This document shows positions 55,701 through 63,046 of a stretch of 64,000 nucleotides of DNA, one piece after another. The position numbers and the translations under genes are program-made. The stretch covers positions 410,263 through 474,262 of the forward strand of contig NZ_JADPJH010000034.1 of NCBI RefSeq assembly GCF_023073315.1, given 5' to 3'. The first letter of the stretch is position 1; every line of letters begins with the position of its first letter. The DNA comes from Bradyrhizobium sp. 1 (GTDB taxonomy: Bacteria > Pseudomonadota > Alphaproteobacteria > Rhizobiales > Xanthobacteraceae). The notes below the pieces were generated by a model. The model was not told the DNA's origin, made no database searches, and was given only the letters and a program-made list of their open reading frames with translations.

Positions 55701-55773
55701 GCACGGCCACCCCGCATTTGGAGCACCAGCTATCGCTTGGGTCGATCGTAGACTGGCACGCGACACAATGCAT
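52720..55773 (-). CDS. Class III cyclase domain - AAA ATPase - TPR protein
   Basis: 1017-residue protein. A zinc ribbon (C3, C6, C17, C20) is followed by a class III nucleotide cyclase domain (about 33-195), an AAA/NTPase domain with Walker A GDAGIGKS (254-261) and Walker B LLLEDLHWID near 370, and TPR-like helical repeats from about 600. Metal-binding Asp residues D42 and D86 and the purine-specifying Lys K82 are in place, as is the transition-state Arg R160; but the Asn expected at 156 is His (GGAAQHLAAR). Activity is therefore doubtful; it may be a signalling scaffold. It stands alone. Members of this architecture are usually annotated as adenylate cyclase. Confidence 0.85.
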   Translation of the reverse strand: MHCVACQSTIDPSDSWCSKCGVAVRRSEPDSERRFVTILRADVIDSTGLVAELDPEEAVSRLEPALAAMRGAVRQFGGIVSKELGDGLAAVFGAPIADDNHAPLACHAAIELVRRVAGLGDPGLQVRVGLHSGHVVAYMVASEFSKVYEIGGAAQHLAARLESAAEANQIYVSQACQELAEGHVRFEFLGGKLLRGFNQSVPVYRIVGASDLSSWRVRRARSVSRFVDRTTERALLARAVESARSNRQTVLLLGDAGIGKSRLAHEFVQELRGHGWRLIDAECSPNLQGAPFSTLKRVLLSVLEMAARDPDGPGDIRKDLGEIQRCALDAVLDLPISNAQWHQLEPHARGRAIADASCAIVDGIARRQRTVLLLEDLHWIDRASDTVMAAIASLQAPDLLVLLTSRPNGMPVWIARCRAEVVAMRPLDDDSGLAMLADMLGPSAANDDLKNRIISHTANVPLFIEEVCRGLRDSGTLRGQWGDLALVRPIDELGIPSSIQGVIAARLDRVSRQERSVLQIAAALGPRSSVAMLRKLAELPEDALQDCVAALDRAELLVRIDSELDDALEFRHEMVRQVTYDSMVDKVREDIHARVLATFESDGSCADEPDTLCYHAVRARDWYKAFGHGKSAGRKCLSRSAFSDAANYFEIAMGALDKTPMTPLREANAIDLRMEARAAFIASGQVAEWLDLGKEAERRAGAIDDIGRRVAAMTVRAGAQNFYGAPVEAVVVSEEVVRLAEEWGNQGWLNLARYGLGQAYFLAGRYRAAVQTLALAHAQLAGPDASAPIGTTPRYLLLLCCMMKGFTHTVMGEHDLAEQLQQQASAIAAETNRPYDRAGAAYSGGWLMLGRNEPAAAAAILEDGFVLAQKHGIRLFVPVLACHLGIAYLDQGLFDRARGMLTEAREEAKAVGYTSAVLRSSIYLALATWRLGDVNAAQNMLREARNTARQQGFAGLEAEALFGEAVVTPASSEDNKAAILAALRAAIAIATESGALPLQHKAEAMLNEVLARGGELT

Positions 55774-56060
55774 TTCAGTGCCTTACAGAAAGTCACGGCG
55801 CCGTCTGTTGCCAACCGGCGCTCACGAAGAGCCTGACACAAGATTACCCATCGCAGGATTCGTGGCAATCAAACTTGCAAACCCGCATGGCTGCATCTCC
55901 AGCGGGCGGCTCTCTGGACGAAGCACATTTTTGAGTGATAGCGTTTGCGCGCGCGAGAATGGGGCCGCGCGTTCTGGGGGGCGCCGAGGCTTTCGGCCAA
56001 CGAGCTTTGCCGGGCTGCAAATTACCCCGATTGATTAGATCATATCGAAGGACAAGGGCG
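55774..56060. other. Intergenic gap between cyclase and hypothetical gene
   Basis: Divergent 287-bp region. The last 60 bases are AT-rich (AATTACCCCGATTGATTAGATCATATCG) and precede a AAGGACAAGGG ribosome-binding site for the rightward gene. No repeats or palindromes of note. Confidence 0.4.
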
Positions 56061-56552
56061 ATGGGCGGAAGGACATATAGCGGCAAGGCGTTCAAAGACC
56101 TGATGAACAGCAATTACTACCCTCTGGCGAACATGAAAAAGAGCGTGGCCAAGCTCAAGGCGTCGGAGGATATCGATCTGCCGACCCTGGAGTACGGCCA
56201 GTACCACCTGATCCTGAATCCGGCATCGAGCTGGCCGCAGGGCAGCGCCAAGTACTGGCACAAGGAAAAGGGCCGAGCCCGCCTCGATCTCAGCACCCAG
56301 CCGAACACGGTCGCCCTGTCCAAGGACGAGCCGGGCGTGATCCCGCTGACGCGATGCGACCTGCTCGATGCCAGCGTCCGGAAATGCTTCAATTCCGAGC
56401 CGCCGATCCCGATGAAGACCAACATCATCGTCCACGCGCCGAGCGATGCCTACGCCCACCGGCACGAGATCCGGCTGGAGTGGGAGTACAAGAAGGGCGC
56501 GGACAAGCCGACGCTACTCTATCTGACGATGGTCTGTCCGCACCGGGACTGA
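56061..56552 (+). CDS. Hypothetical protein, no recognised family
   Basis: 163 residues from ATG 56061, with AAGGACAAGGG upstream. No signal peptide or membrane segment. The sequence is rich in Lys, Trp and aromatic residues (YGQYHLILNPASSWPQGSAKYWHKEKG) and contains two Cys. The second half has a beta-rich pattern (TNIIVHAPSDAYAHRHEIRLEWEYKKG) like an Ig-like or jelly-roll fold. The longer frame upstream is not used. Function unknown; the frameshifted nuclease gene follows 234 bp later. Confidence 0.6.
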   Translation: MGGRTYSGKAFKDLMNSNYYPLANMKKSVAKLKASEDIDLPTLEYGQYHLILNPASSWPQGSAKYWHKEKGRARLDLSTQPNTVALSKDEPGVIPLTRCDLLDASVRKCFNSEPPIPMKTNIIVHAPSDAYAHRHEIRLEWEYKKGADKPTLLYLTMVCPHRD

Positions 56553-56786
56553 TCTTCGGCCGCCATTGGGTCGGTCGGGAAAAGACTGCCTTCGCCTCTC
56601 GCACGCCCCGGGCATGCGGGAGGCGTTTGCTTTCAGGGCCGTCCGAGCTGTCGCCACAGCCGCAACGTGTCGCGGCTGTCCCATCTGTCGTCATGGGCGT
56701 GTCGCACGAAGATGGTCCGTTGCTGTCGATTGCGTGCGCGAGTCACCTGACGAGGCGATCGTCACGCGCTTTGACAGGAGCGGCCG

Positions 56787-57823
56787 ATGCCCGTTGGACT
56801 GCTGGAGGTCGAAGGCAGCATTGACGTCAAGCAGTTCTGGCCGGAGGGACGGTCGGACGCTGACACCACCAAGGTGGTGGTGAATGTCGCGCCCGACGCG
56901 ATCCGCTTCCGCAAGAACGACTCGTCTCCGTTCCAGCCGACCCATGTTTTCGACAACGCCAAGGTCAAGGGCCGGACCGCGACGGCGCCGATCAAGAACG
57001 GCAAGCTCACCATTCGCCTCCAGGGCATCGACGCGCCCGAGCTGCACTACATGCCCTCGCCGCTCTCGCCCGCCGAGAAGAAGGGGCTGACGGACGCCAA
57101 GAAACAGGCCTATCACGAGGTCACCCATCCCTACCGGCAATTCCTCGGCGCGACGTCGAGCAAGGCGCTGCATGATTTTCTCTCTGGCGCGGGCGCAGCC
57201 ACGCTCGCCTGCCGGGTGTTCACGCATGTCGATGCCCGAACGAGGTGTTCGACACCTATGGGCGGCTGGTCGGCGACATCGAGGTGACGGTCGGCGGCCA
57301 AAAGGTCGACGTCAACCACTGGCTGGTCGAGCAGGGCTTCGCCTATCCGACGTTCTACTCCTCGATGAACGACGACGAGATCAAGGCCTTCCTCGCGCTC
57401 GCCAAGACCGCGCGCACCAAGAAGCTGCCGGTCTGGAAGCATCTCGCCAGGACCATTGGTGCCTTCGACTTCGATCTGCGCGAACCCAAGACAAACGAGA
57501 TCGCGGTGCTCGCGGCCGACAAGGGCCCGGTGATCCTTCCGAAGCTGTATCGCCGCAACACCAACTGGTCGGCGCGCAAGAAGGCGAAGATCACGAGCCA
57601 GAATTTCCAGAAATTCCTGAGCGAAGGCTCCGGCGGCAAGCCCGACACCTGCTACGAGATCGACGACTTCCTGAAGAACGGCGTGCACTCTGCCACGCCA
57701 CGGAATTTTGCCGAGTTTGTCGAGGGCGGGAAGACGATCAAGTTTCAGCCGGAGGGGCTGGTGTTCGGTGAGGCGCCGTCGAGCCTTGTCGGGGCGGACG
57801 GGAAGCCGATCAAAGAGTTCTGA
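56787..57823 (+). pseudogene. SNase-like nuclease, frameshifted
   Basis: The reading frame from ATG 56787 (AGGAG upstream) carries the SNase/thermonuclease core RLQGIDAPE (R77, D82, E85). It is broken at about 57235-57242, where GATGCCCGAACGAG should read GATGCCCCGAACGAG to continue as NEVFDTYGRLVGD in the next frame. The second frame continues to 57823, with HWLVEQGFAYPTFYSSMND and a C-terminal extension of about 120 residues. The intact protein would be about 345 residues, long for the family. One missing base in a C-run explains it; sequencing error or recent mutation cannot be told apart. Confidence 0.75.
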
Positions 57824-57876
57824 GGACGGAGGGCGGCGGCGGGTTACGTTATGAACCGCGCGTAAGCCTCGGTCCC

Positions 57877-58758
57877 CTAGAGCTGCAAGACATGCGATTG
57901 CGCGAGCGCCACCGAGCCTCCAAGCAGGCAGCCGACAGACCTGCCATCGGCGAAGCCAAGGCGCACCCGGATCTCGGACAAGGCACCCATGGCCCGCCCC
58001 TGCATGATGGTGATCCGCTCGCTGTTGCGCGCGACAAGGCCGTTCCTGAGCAATCCGAACGCGAGCGCCGCAGCGGCGATGCCGGTGGCAGCGTCCTCCG
58101 GGTAGCCTGACGATTTCGGAAACTGCCGCGCCTCGAAACGCTGCTCACCCTGATGGTCGACGGCATAGGGGTAGAGGCCGGTGGACCCGATCCGCCCGCA
58201 ACACGCCTCGATCTGCACGGGCTCCGGCACGAGTTGATTGAGCGCGCGGTCGCCCTTCATCGGGATCAACGTCTTCACCCGCGAGGTAACGGCGTTCTGT
58301 ATCGGCAAATCAAGCAGATCGCGGCGCGACAGCTTGAGCACCGACAGGACATCTTCTTCTTCGGCCCGCTTGAGATCGACGACCTTGCCGACCGGCTGGC
58401 TGATCTCGACGGAGGGCTCACCCGAGCTGCCACGATCGACATAGCCCGTCACCGCGCCACTGCGCGTCTCGATGCGAACCTGCTCACCGGACAACAGGCC
58501 CTTCGTCGCGAGCAGCCAGAGCGCGCCGATCGTCGCGTGACCGCACATCTCCATCTCGTGTTGCGGCACCCAGAACCGGAAAGCGTAGTCGGAGTCGCGG
58601 CTGGAAGCCGGCAGGACGAAGCCCGACTCATGCCCGAAATGCTGCGCCACCGACTGCATTCCAGTGGCGGAAAGGCTCGACGCATCCACGACGATCGGAC
58701 ACGGGTTGCCACCGGCGCCCATGTGGGTGAACACGTTGACAAGCTCGATCTCGGTCAT
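57877..58758 (-). CDS. PhzF-family isomerase-like protein
   Basis: 293-residue PhzF-fold protein. The catalytic Glu is in FGHESGFVLP (E44), and the FRFWVPQHEMEMCGHATIGALWLL and GYPEDAATGIAAAALA motifs that form the active-site dome are present. Family members isomerise or epimerise small amino-acid-derived substrates; the true substrate is unknown here. The ATG at 58758 (MTEIELVNVF) is chosen; a longer frame overlaps the SDR gene and is a shadow. It is 178 bp downstream of the SDR in the same direction. Confidence 0.88.
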   Translation of the reverse strand: MTEIELVNVFTHMGAGGNPCPIVVDASSLSATGMQSVAQHFGHESGFVLPASSRDSDYAFRFWVPQHEMEMCGHATIGALWLLATKGLLSGEQVRIETRSGAVTGYVDRGSSGEPSVEISQPVGKVVDLKRAEEEDVLSVLKLSRRDLLDLPIQNAVTSRVKTLIPMKGDRALNQLVPEPVQIEACCGRIGSTGLYPYAVDHQGEQRFEARQFPKSSGYPEDAATGIAAAALAFGLLRNGLVARNSERITIMQGRAMGALSEIRVRLGFADGRSVGCLLGGSVALAQSHVLQL

Positions 58759-58936
58759 CGGATAGCTCACTTCATGGATGGCGCGACGGCGTCGACGATG
58801 GCGCTGGTATAGCCGGGACGGTGACGTGTCCTCAACTGCGGGGTGAGCGGAGATCGCAATCGCCGCAGCCCCCGTCTCACGGGCCGCGTCGGGACGACGA
58901 ACTTCACGACCGTCGTCCCCAGAAGCCCCCGCCCCG

Positions 58937-59689
58937 TCAGCGCAGACCACCCGTGACGTGCAGCGTCTCACCCGTGACGTAGGACGCATCATCCGAAGCG
59001 AAGAAGGCCACCGCGGCGGCGATCTCCTCGACCTTGCCGATGCGGCCAAGCGGGGTGGTGGATTCGATCCAGTTGCGCATGTCACCCTCGTGCAGGCCGG
59101 CGGACAAGACGCCTTCGGTTGCGACCATGCCGGGATTGACGGTATTGACGCGGATCTTGCGCGGCGCCAGCTCCTTCGACAGCACTGAGGAGATCGCATC
59201 CACCGAGGCTTTTGTCGCGGTGTAGACGGCGGTGTTCGCCGGCGCGAGGGTCGAGACGCCGGAGGAGATATTGATGATGCTTCCGCCGTTGGCATTGAAG
59301 TGCTTCGACGCTTCACCCGAGACCAGCAGCAGGCCCAGCACATTGAGGTCGAATTGCCTGTGGAAATGCTCGGGCGTGATGGCCTCGAGCGGCGCGAATT
59401 CGTAAACGCCCGCGTTGTTGACCAGGATGTCGATCGCACCGAACGCCTTCACGGTGTCCGCGACCACGCTCTTCACGTTGTTGGCGTCCGCCAGATTGCC
59501 GTGAACGGCGACGGCTTTGCCACCCTTGGCGACGATGGCGGCGACGACGCGGTCGGCGCCCTCCTTGCTGCTGCTGTAGTTGACAGCGACCGCCGCCCCC
59601 TCCGCCGCGAGCCGGATGGCAATCCCGGCACCGATGCCTTTGGAAGCGCCTGTCACGAGCGCAACTTTTCCTTCGAGTCTTTTGATCAT
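58937..59689 (-). CDS. Short-chain dehydrogenase/reductase
   Basis: 250-residue classical SDR (FabG-like). TGASKGIG cofactor site near 14, NNAG (NNAGVYEFAPLE), catalytic Ser in NISSGVS, YTATKAS active site near 153, and the PG motif NTVNPGMVATEG. Divergent from an ArsR-family regulator, with a perfect palindrome between them. Probably oxidises or reduces a small carbonyl compound; many such pairs in this group are induced by reactive aldehydes or quinones. Confidence 0.87.
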   Translation of the reverse strand: MIKRLEGKVALVTGASKGIGAGIAIRLAAEGAAVAVNYSSSKEGADRVVAAIVAKGGKAVAVHGNLADANNVKSVVADTVKAFGAIDILVNNAGVYEFAPLEAITPEHFHRQFDLNVLGLLLVSGEASKHFNANGGSIINISSGVSTLAPANTAVYTATKASVDAISSVLSKELAPRKIRVNTVNPGMVATEGVLSAGLHEGDMRNWIESTTPLGRIGKVEEIAAAVAFFASDDASYVTGETLHVTGGLR

Positions 59690-59723
59690 CGCATGTCTCC
59701 ATTGTCCGGCGGGTGCCGATATT

Positions 59724-59750
59724 CAATAGTTCAATACTAATGAACTATTG
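59724..59750. promoter_or_regulatory. Perfect palindrome between SDR and ArsR genes
   Basis: CAATAGTTCA-ATACTAA-TGAACTATTG, perfect 10-bp arms with a 7-bp spacer, 35 bp from the SDR ATG and 33 bp before the regulator ATG. Probably the operator for the ArsR-type protein, repressing both genes. Confidence 0.85.
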
Positions 59751-59782
59751 AAAAAGTTCAAGAGACGGACTACATTTTGGGC

Positions 59783-60094
59783 ATGGTGCAGTTCGTTCAC
59801 CCGCAGAGGGACGAGATTACGCTGGCCGGGGTGCTCGCAGCGCTCGCGGATCCCATGCGGCTGCGTATCGTCAAGAGCCTGGCCGCACAGAACGATTGCA
59901 TGTCGTGCACCGAGGCGGCGCCTTGCCCCGACATGGCGAAGTCGACGCTGTCGAACCATTTTCGCATCCTGCGCGAGGCCGGCCTGATCCGGACGTCGAA
60001 GCAAGGCGTGCAGCACCGCAACGTGCTGCGGGAAGAGGACATCAATGCGCGGTTTCCGAGGCTGCTGAAGATGATTTTGAGTTTTCCGGAGTGA
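59783..60094 (+). CDS. ArsR-family helix-turn-helix regulator
   Basis: 103-residue regulator. ADPMRLRIVKSLA is helix 2 and MAKSTLSNHFRILREAGLIRTSKQG the recognition helix and wing. A C-x2-C-x5-C run (CMSCTEAAPC) lies just before the HTH and could bind a metal or react with electrophiles. ATG 59783; a TTG two codons earlier is in frame. Divergent from the SDR/PhzF operon and likely its repressor. Confidence 0.87.
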   Translation: MVQFVHPQRDEITLAGVLAALADPMRLRIVKSLAAQNDCMSCTEAAPCPDMAKSTLSNHFRILREAGLIRTSKQGVQHRNVLREEDINARFPRLLKMILSFPE

Positions 60095-60173
60095 GAGCAG
60101 TCGCTTAGGTCAGCAGATTTACAGGTGCGCAAGGTATCGGATGATGTTTCCACACGGAGCATGTGGTCAAACA

Positions 60174-60202
60174 AAAATGGCCCGCGTGATGCGGGCCATT
60201 TT
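60174..60202. terminator. Bidirectional terminator
   Basis: Perfect 12-bp stem AAAATGGCCCGC / GCGGGCCATTTT with a 5-bp loop, A-rich on one side and T-rich on the other, between the converging ArsR and HepT genes. It serves both. Confidence 0.85.
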
Positions 60203-60228
60203 CAATCCATTGAGCCTGCACGGTGTGT

Positions 60229-60585
60229 TCATTTGTCCGGCGGCCCCAGCTCAGCGAGCAGCGCCGTTGCGGTCGCGCGCAAGGACGGCAGCATGGTTGT
60301 GACGATCTCCCACACCCGTCCGTCGTCAATCATCGCATAGCCGTGGATCAGCAAATTGCGAAAACCGATGATCTTCCGGACGTCGGCACACGGTCGGCAA
60401 GCTCCGGCGCCTCCTTCGACAACCGGTTCAGCGCCTCGCCGATGATCTCGAACTGCCGCTCCACTGCCGAACGGATCAACGGGCTCGCCCCGATAGCCTG
60501 CGGCATCGATGCCAGCCGTGAACTCGCTGATCGCCGCGGCAGCCTGCTGCACGTCCCAGAGACAGGCGCGCGGATCACGCTGCAT
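60229..60585 (-). CDS. hepT: HepT-like ribonuclease toxin, locally frameshifted
   Basis: 118-residue HepT (DUF86) protein, an MNT/HEPN-type RNase toxin. The catalytic Rx4H motif RNLLIH is present (R76-H81), as is the C-terminal helix. Residues about 34-67 read EPVDPFGSGAAVRDH..., which does not look like HepT; the shifted frame of the same DNA gives SPLIRSAVERQFEIIGEAL, the expected conserved helix. An extra base near residue 33 and a missing base near residue 67 cancel each other. Its start overlaps the end of mntA by 11 bp. Real compensating mutations or two assembly errors are both possible; product activity is doubtful. Confidence 0.7.
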   Translation of the reverse strand: MQRDPRACLWDVQQAAAAISEFTAGIDAAGYRGEPVDPFGSGAAVRDHRRGAEPVVEGGAGACRPCADVRKIIGFRNLLIHGYAMIDDGRVWEIVTTMLPSLRATATALLAELGPPDK

Positions 60586-60886
60586 AGATCAGCTCTTTCG
60601 ACCGTTCGATCGTTGCGCGCACGTAGGGGTTCTTGACGGCCGAAGCTTCCACGAGATCGACCGGCCGTCCGAGCAGCCGTTGCAGCGCTTCGGAGAAGCC
60701 GAGAAACTGGTCGAACGCTGACAGGCCGCTGTCCTTGCCGAACGCGACGAGGAAATCGGCATCGCTTCTTGCAGGATCAAAATCGGCGCTGCGCGCGGCC
60801 GAACCGAACACTTCGAGCCGCACCACGCCGTAACGCTGACACAGCGCCGTCAGTGCCTCACGGTGCTTTTCGATCTCCGTATGCAT
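60575..60886 (-). CDS. mntA: MntA-like minimal nucleotidyltransferase antitoxin
   Basis: 103-residue MNT-family nucleotidyltransferase. The active site is GS (28-29) then 12 residues to DAD (42-44), the DxD carrying the metal-binding aspartates. Proteins of this class AMPylate their cognate HEPN toxin and so neutralise it. Upstream of hepT with an 11-bp overlap. The start ATG 60886 follows GGCGGGAGATTGGC. Intact, unlike hepT. Confidence 0.87.
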   Translation of the reverse strand: MHTEIEKHREALTALCQRYGVVRLEVFGSAARSADFDPARSDADFLVAFGKDSGLSAFDQFLGFSEALQRLLGRPVDLVEASAVKNPYVRATIERSKELIYAA

Positions 60887-61009
60887 GCCAATCTCCCGCC
60901 GGCGGGATGAGAATACACGTTACAAATCATCGCACCAAAGCTTCGTTAGGGATGTCCTCCGTCCGTAAATGTCGGGATGGCGCCTGATAGAACGGTCTCG
61001 CGGAGCCCC

Positions 61010-61044
61010 AAAAGCAAGAAAGCCGCCCCGGAGGACGGCTTTCT
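61010..61044 (-). terminator. Terminator of tRNA-fMet
   Basis: On the minus strand, GAAAGCCG / CGGCTTTC arms with a 10-bp loop are followed by TTGCTTTTGG. About 30 bp past the tRNA 3' end. A further short hairpin CCTCT / AGAGG lies between (61049-61065). Confidence 0.75.
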
Positions 61045-61071
61045 AAAACCTCTTTAAATCAGAGGCCTACT

Positions 61072-61148
<77 letters not shown>

Positions 61149-61453
61149 TTAACAATTGCACGCCTTCGTCAAAATGCCGGGGACGGGGGGCCGACGCGGT
61201 ACGCGTGGCTTGCTTCGTCCGTCCCAAAGGCTTCCTTGGAAGGCAACCCCGGGCAAAGCCCGTCGGGTGCGCGGGGCGTATGTACCAACCCGAGGTGCCT
61301 TTGGAAAGGGCCGTGGGGACGTTTTTTTCGACTTTATGACAGCGTGGCGGCGGATTTCCGGCCGGTTTGACGCACTCTTGCCAGAAGTTCCACAAAGGGC
61401 CAGCTTGCGGCAACAAAAATTGGGGGCAAACGCCAGTTTTGGGGAGGAACGGC
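61149..61453. other. 305-bp intergenic region
   Basis: Upstream of the tRNA and of the rightward aldehyde dehydrogenase. It contains the tRNA promoter on the minus strand, which I cannot place, and a GACGTTTTTTTCGACTT stretch near 61320. The ribosome-binding site GGGGAGGAAC of the dehydrogenase gene is at its end. No open frame on either strand has a ribosome-binding site. Confidence 0.4.
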
Positions 61454-62899
61454 ATGGACCAGACCCTGGACCGATTCCCGGCGAGCGCGCCGCGTCACGC
61501 CCTCGAAAACACCTTCCATGCCATGGTGGCGCGATCGCGGACCGAGGCGGCGCCTGATCTCTCAGGGCGGCTCGACCGGCTGGCGCGCCTGCGCGCGGTG
61601 GTGGCCGACAACGAAGAGCGCTTCCGGCAGGCGATCTCGGCCGATTTCGGCCATCGCTCGGCGGTCGAGACCAATATCGCCGAGACCATGATGGTCTATG
61701 GCGAAATCCGGCATGCGACAAAACATTTGAAGAGCTGGATGGTGCCGCAGCGCGTGGCGACCGCGCTGCAATTCCTGCCCGCGCGCAACCGGCTGATGCC
61801 GCAGCCGCTCGGCGTCGTCGGCATCATCGCGCCCTGGAACTATCCGCTCCAGCTCACACTGGCGCCGGCGATCGGCGCAATGGCCGCCGGCAACCTCGTC
61901 ATCATCAAGCCGAGCGAGCTCTCGCCGCATTTCTCCGCGCTGCTGAAGGAGACGGTGGCCGCGCGGTTCGATGCCACCGAGCTGCTGATCACCGGCGTTG
62001 AGGACGACGTCGCAAAAGCGTTTGCGAACCTGCCGTTCGACCATCTCGTCTTCACCGGTTCGACCACGGTCGGCCGGTTGGTCGCGGAGGCTGCGGGGCG
62101 CAATCTGACGCCTGTCACGCTCGAGCTCGGCGGCAAGTCGCCTGCAATCATCGATTCGTCAGCCGATCTCGAAGAAGCGGCCGAGCGCATCGCCTACGGA
62201 AAGCTGCTCAATGCAGGCCAAACCTGCATCGCGCCGGATTACGTGCTGGTGCCGGAAAACTCCGTGCAGGCCTTCGCCGAAAAGGTGCGCGCGCAGATGC
62301 GGCGCATGTTCGGCACCGATCCTTCAAATAAGGACTACACCTCCGTGATCTCCGACCGCCATTACGCGCGGCTCGAAGGTCTCGTCGCCGATGCCGCGAG
62401 CCACGGCGCAAAAATCCTGCAACCCGCGAAGGCGGATGATCCCAACTGGAAGGCGCATCGCAAATTCCCGCCGACGCTGATCCTCGGTGCGACCGAGGCG
62501 ATGGCCGTGATGCAGGAGGAAATCTTTGGGCCAGTGCTGCCCGTGCTCGGCTATCGCGATCCGGCTGATGCGATCGCGTTCGTCAACCGGCGTGACCGGC
62601 CGCTGGCGCTCTACTGGTTCGGCAAGGACCGCAGCGTCCGCGACGAGGTGCTGTCGCGCACCATCTCCGGCGGCGTCACCATCAATGACTGCCTGTTCCA
62701 CTTCGCGCAAGTCAACCAGCCGATGGGCGGCGTCGGCGCATCCGGCACCGGCGCCTATCACGGCGAATGGGGTTTTCGCACGTTCAGCAAGCTGAAGCCG
62801 GTGTTCTACCGCTCAAAATTCAACCGCCTTGCCGATCTCTATCCGCCCTATGGCGGCAAGATCGCGCGGCTGGAGAAGATGATGCGGTTCATGTCTTAG
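61454..62899 (+). CDS. Coniferyl-aldehyde dehydrogenase-like enzyme
   Basis: 481-residue NAD(P)-dependent aldehyde dehydrogenase. ELGGKSP is at 224-230 (E224), the catalytic Cys is C258 (GQTC), and the PWNYPLQ and GSTTVGR cofactor motifs are intact. The sequence resembles coniferyl aldehyde dehydrogenases (CalB) that oxidise cinnamaldehydes to cinnamic acids. The ATG at 61454 has GGGGAGGAAC upstream. It would feed coniferaldehyde-derived ferulate, or oxidise hydroxybenzaldehyde or vanillin from the CouA reaction, into the pathway at 15-33 kb. Followed by a repeat, then the GMC gene. Substrate not certain. Confidence 0.85.
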   Translation: MDQTLDRFPASAPRHALENTFHAMVARSRTEAAPDLSGRLDRLARLRAVVADNEERFRQAISADFGHRSAVETNIAETMMVYGEIRHATKHLKSWMVPQRVATALQFLPARNRLMPQPLGVVGIIAPWNYPLQLTLAPAIGAMAAGNLVIIKPSELSPHFSALLKETVAARFDATELLITGVEDDVAKAFANLPFDHLVFTGSTTVGRLVAEAAGRNLTPVTLELGGKSPAIIDSSADLEEAAERIAYGKLLNAGQTCIAPDYVLVPENSVQAFAEKVRAQMRRMFGTDPSNKDYTSVISDRHYARLEGLVADAASHGAKILQPAKADDPNWKAHRKFPPTLILGATEAMAVMQEEIFGPVLPVLGYRDPADAIAFVNRRDRPLALYWFGKDRSVRDEVLSRTISGGVTINDCLFHFAQVNQPMGGVGASGTGAYHGEWGFRTFSKLKPVFYRSKFNRLADLYPPYGGKIARLEKMMRFMS

Positions 62900-62912
62900 C
62901 GGTTACAAACAC

Positions 62913-63022
62913 CGTCATTGCGAGCCCAGCGACTTGTCCGCCGAAGCCTCGGCGAAGGCGGAAGCAATCCAGAATCTTTCCGCAGCGACAGTCTGGATTG
63001 CTTCGCTTCGCTCGCAATGACG
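62913..63022. repeat. Dispersed palindrome (GTCATTGCGAGC type)
   Basis: Arms CGTCATTGCGAGC (62913-62925) and GCTCGCAATGACG (63010-63022), perfect complements, enclosing GAAGCAATCCAGA / TCTGGATTGCTTC. It is a typical extragenic repeat of Bradyrhizobium and lies between the aldehyde dehydrogenase and the GMC genes. Confidence 0.85.
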
Positions 63023-63046
63023 AGAAGAGAAATGGGGGAAACATTC

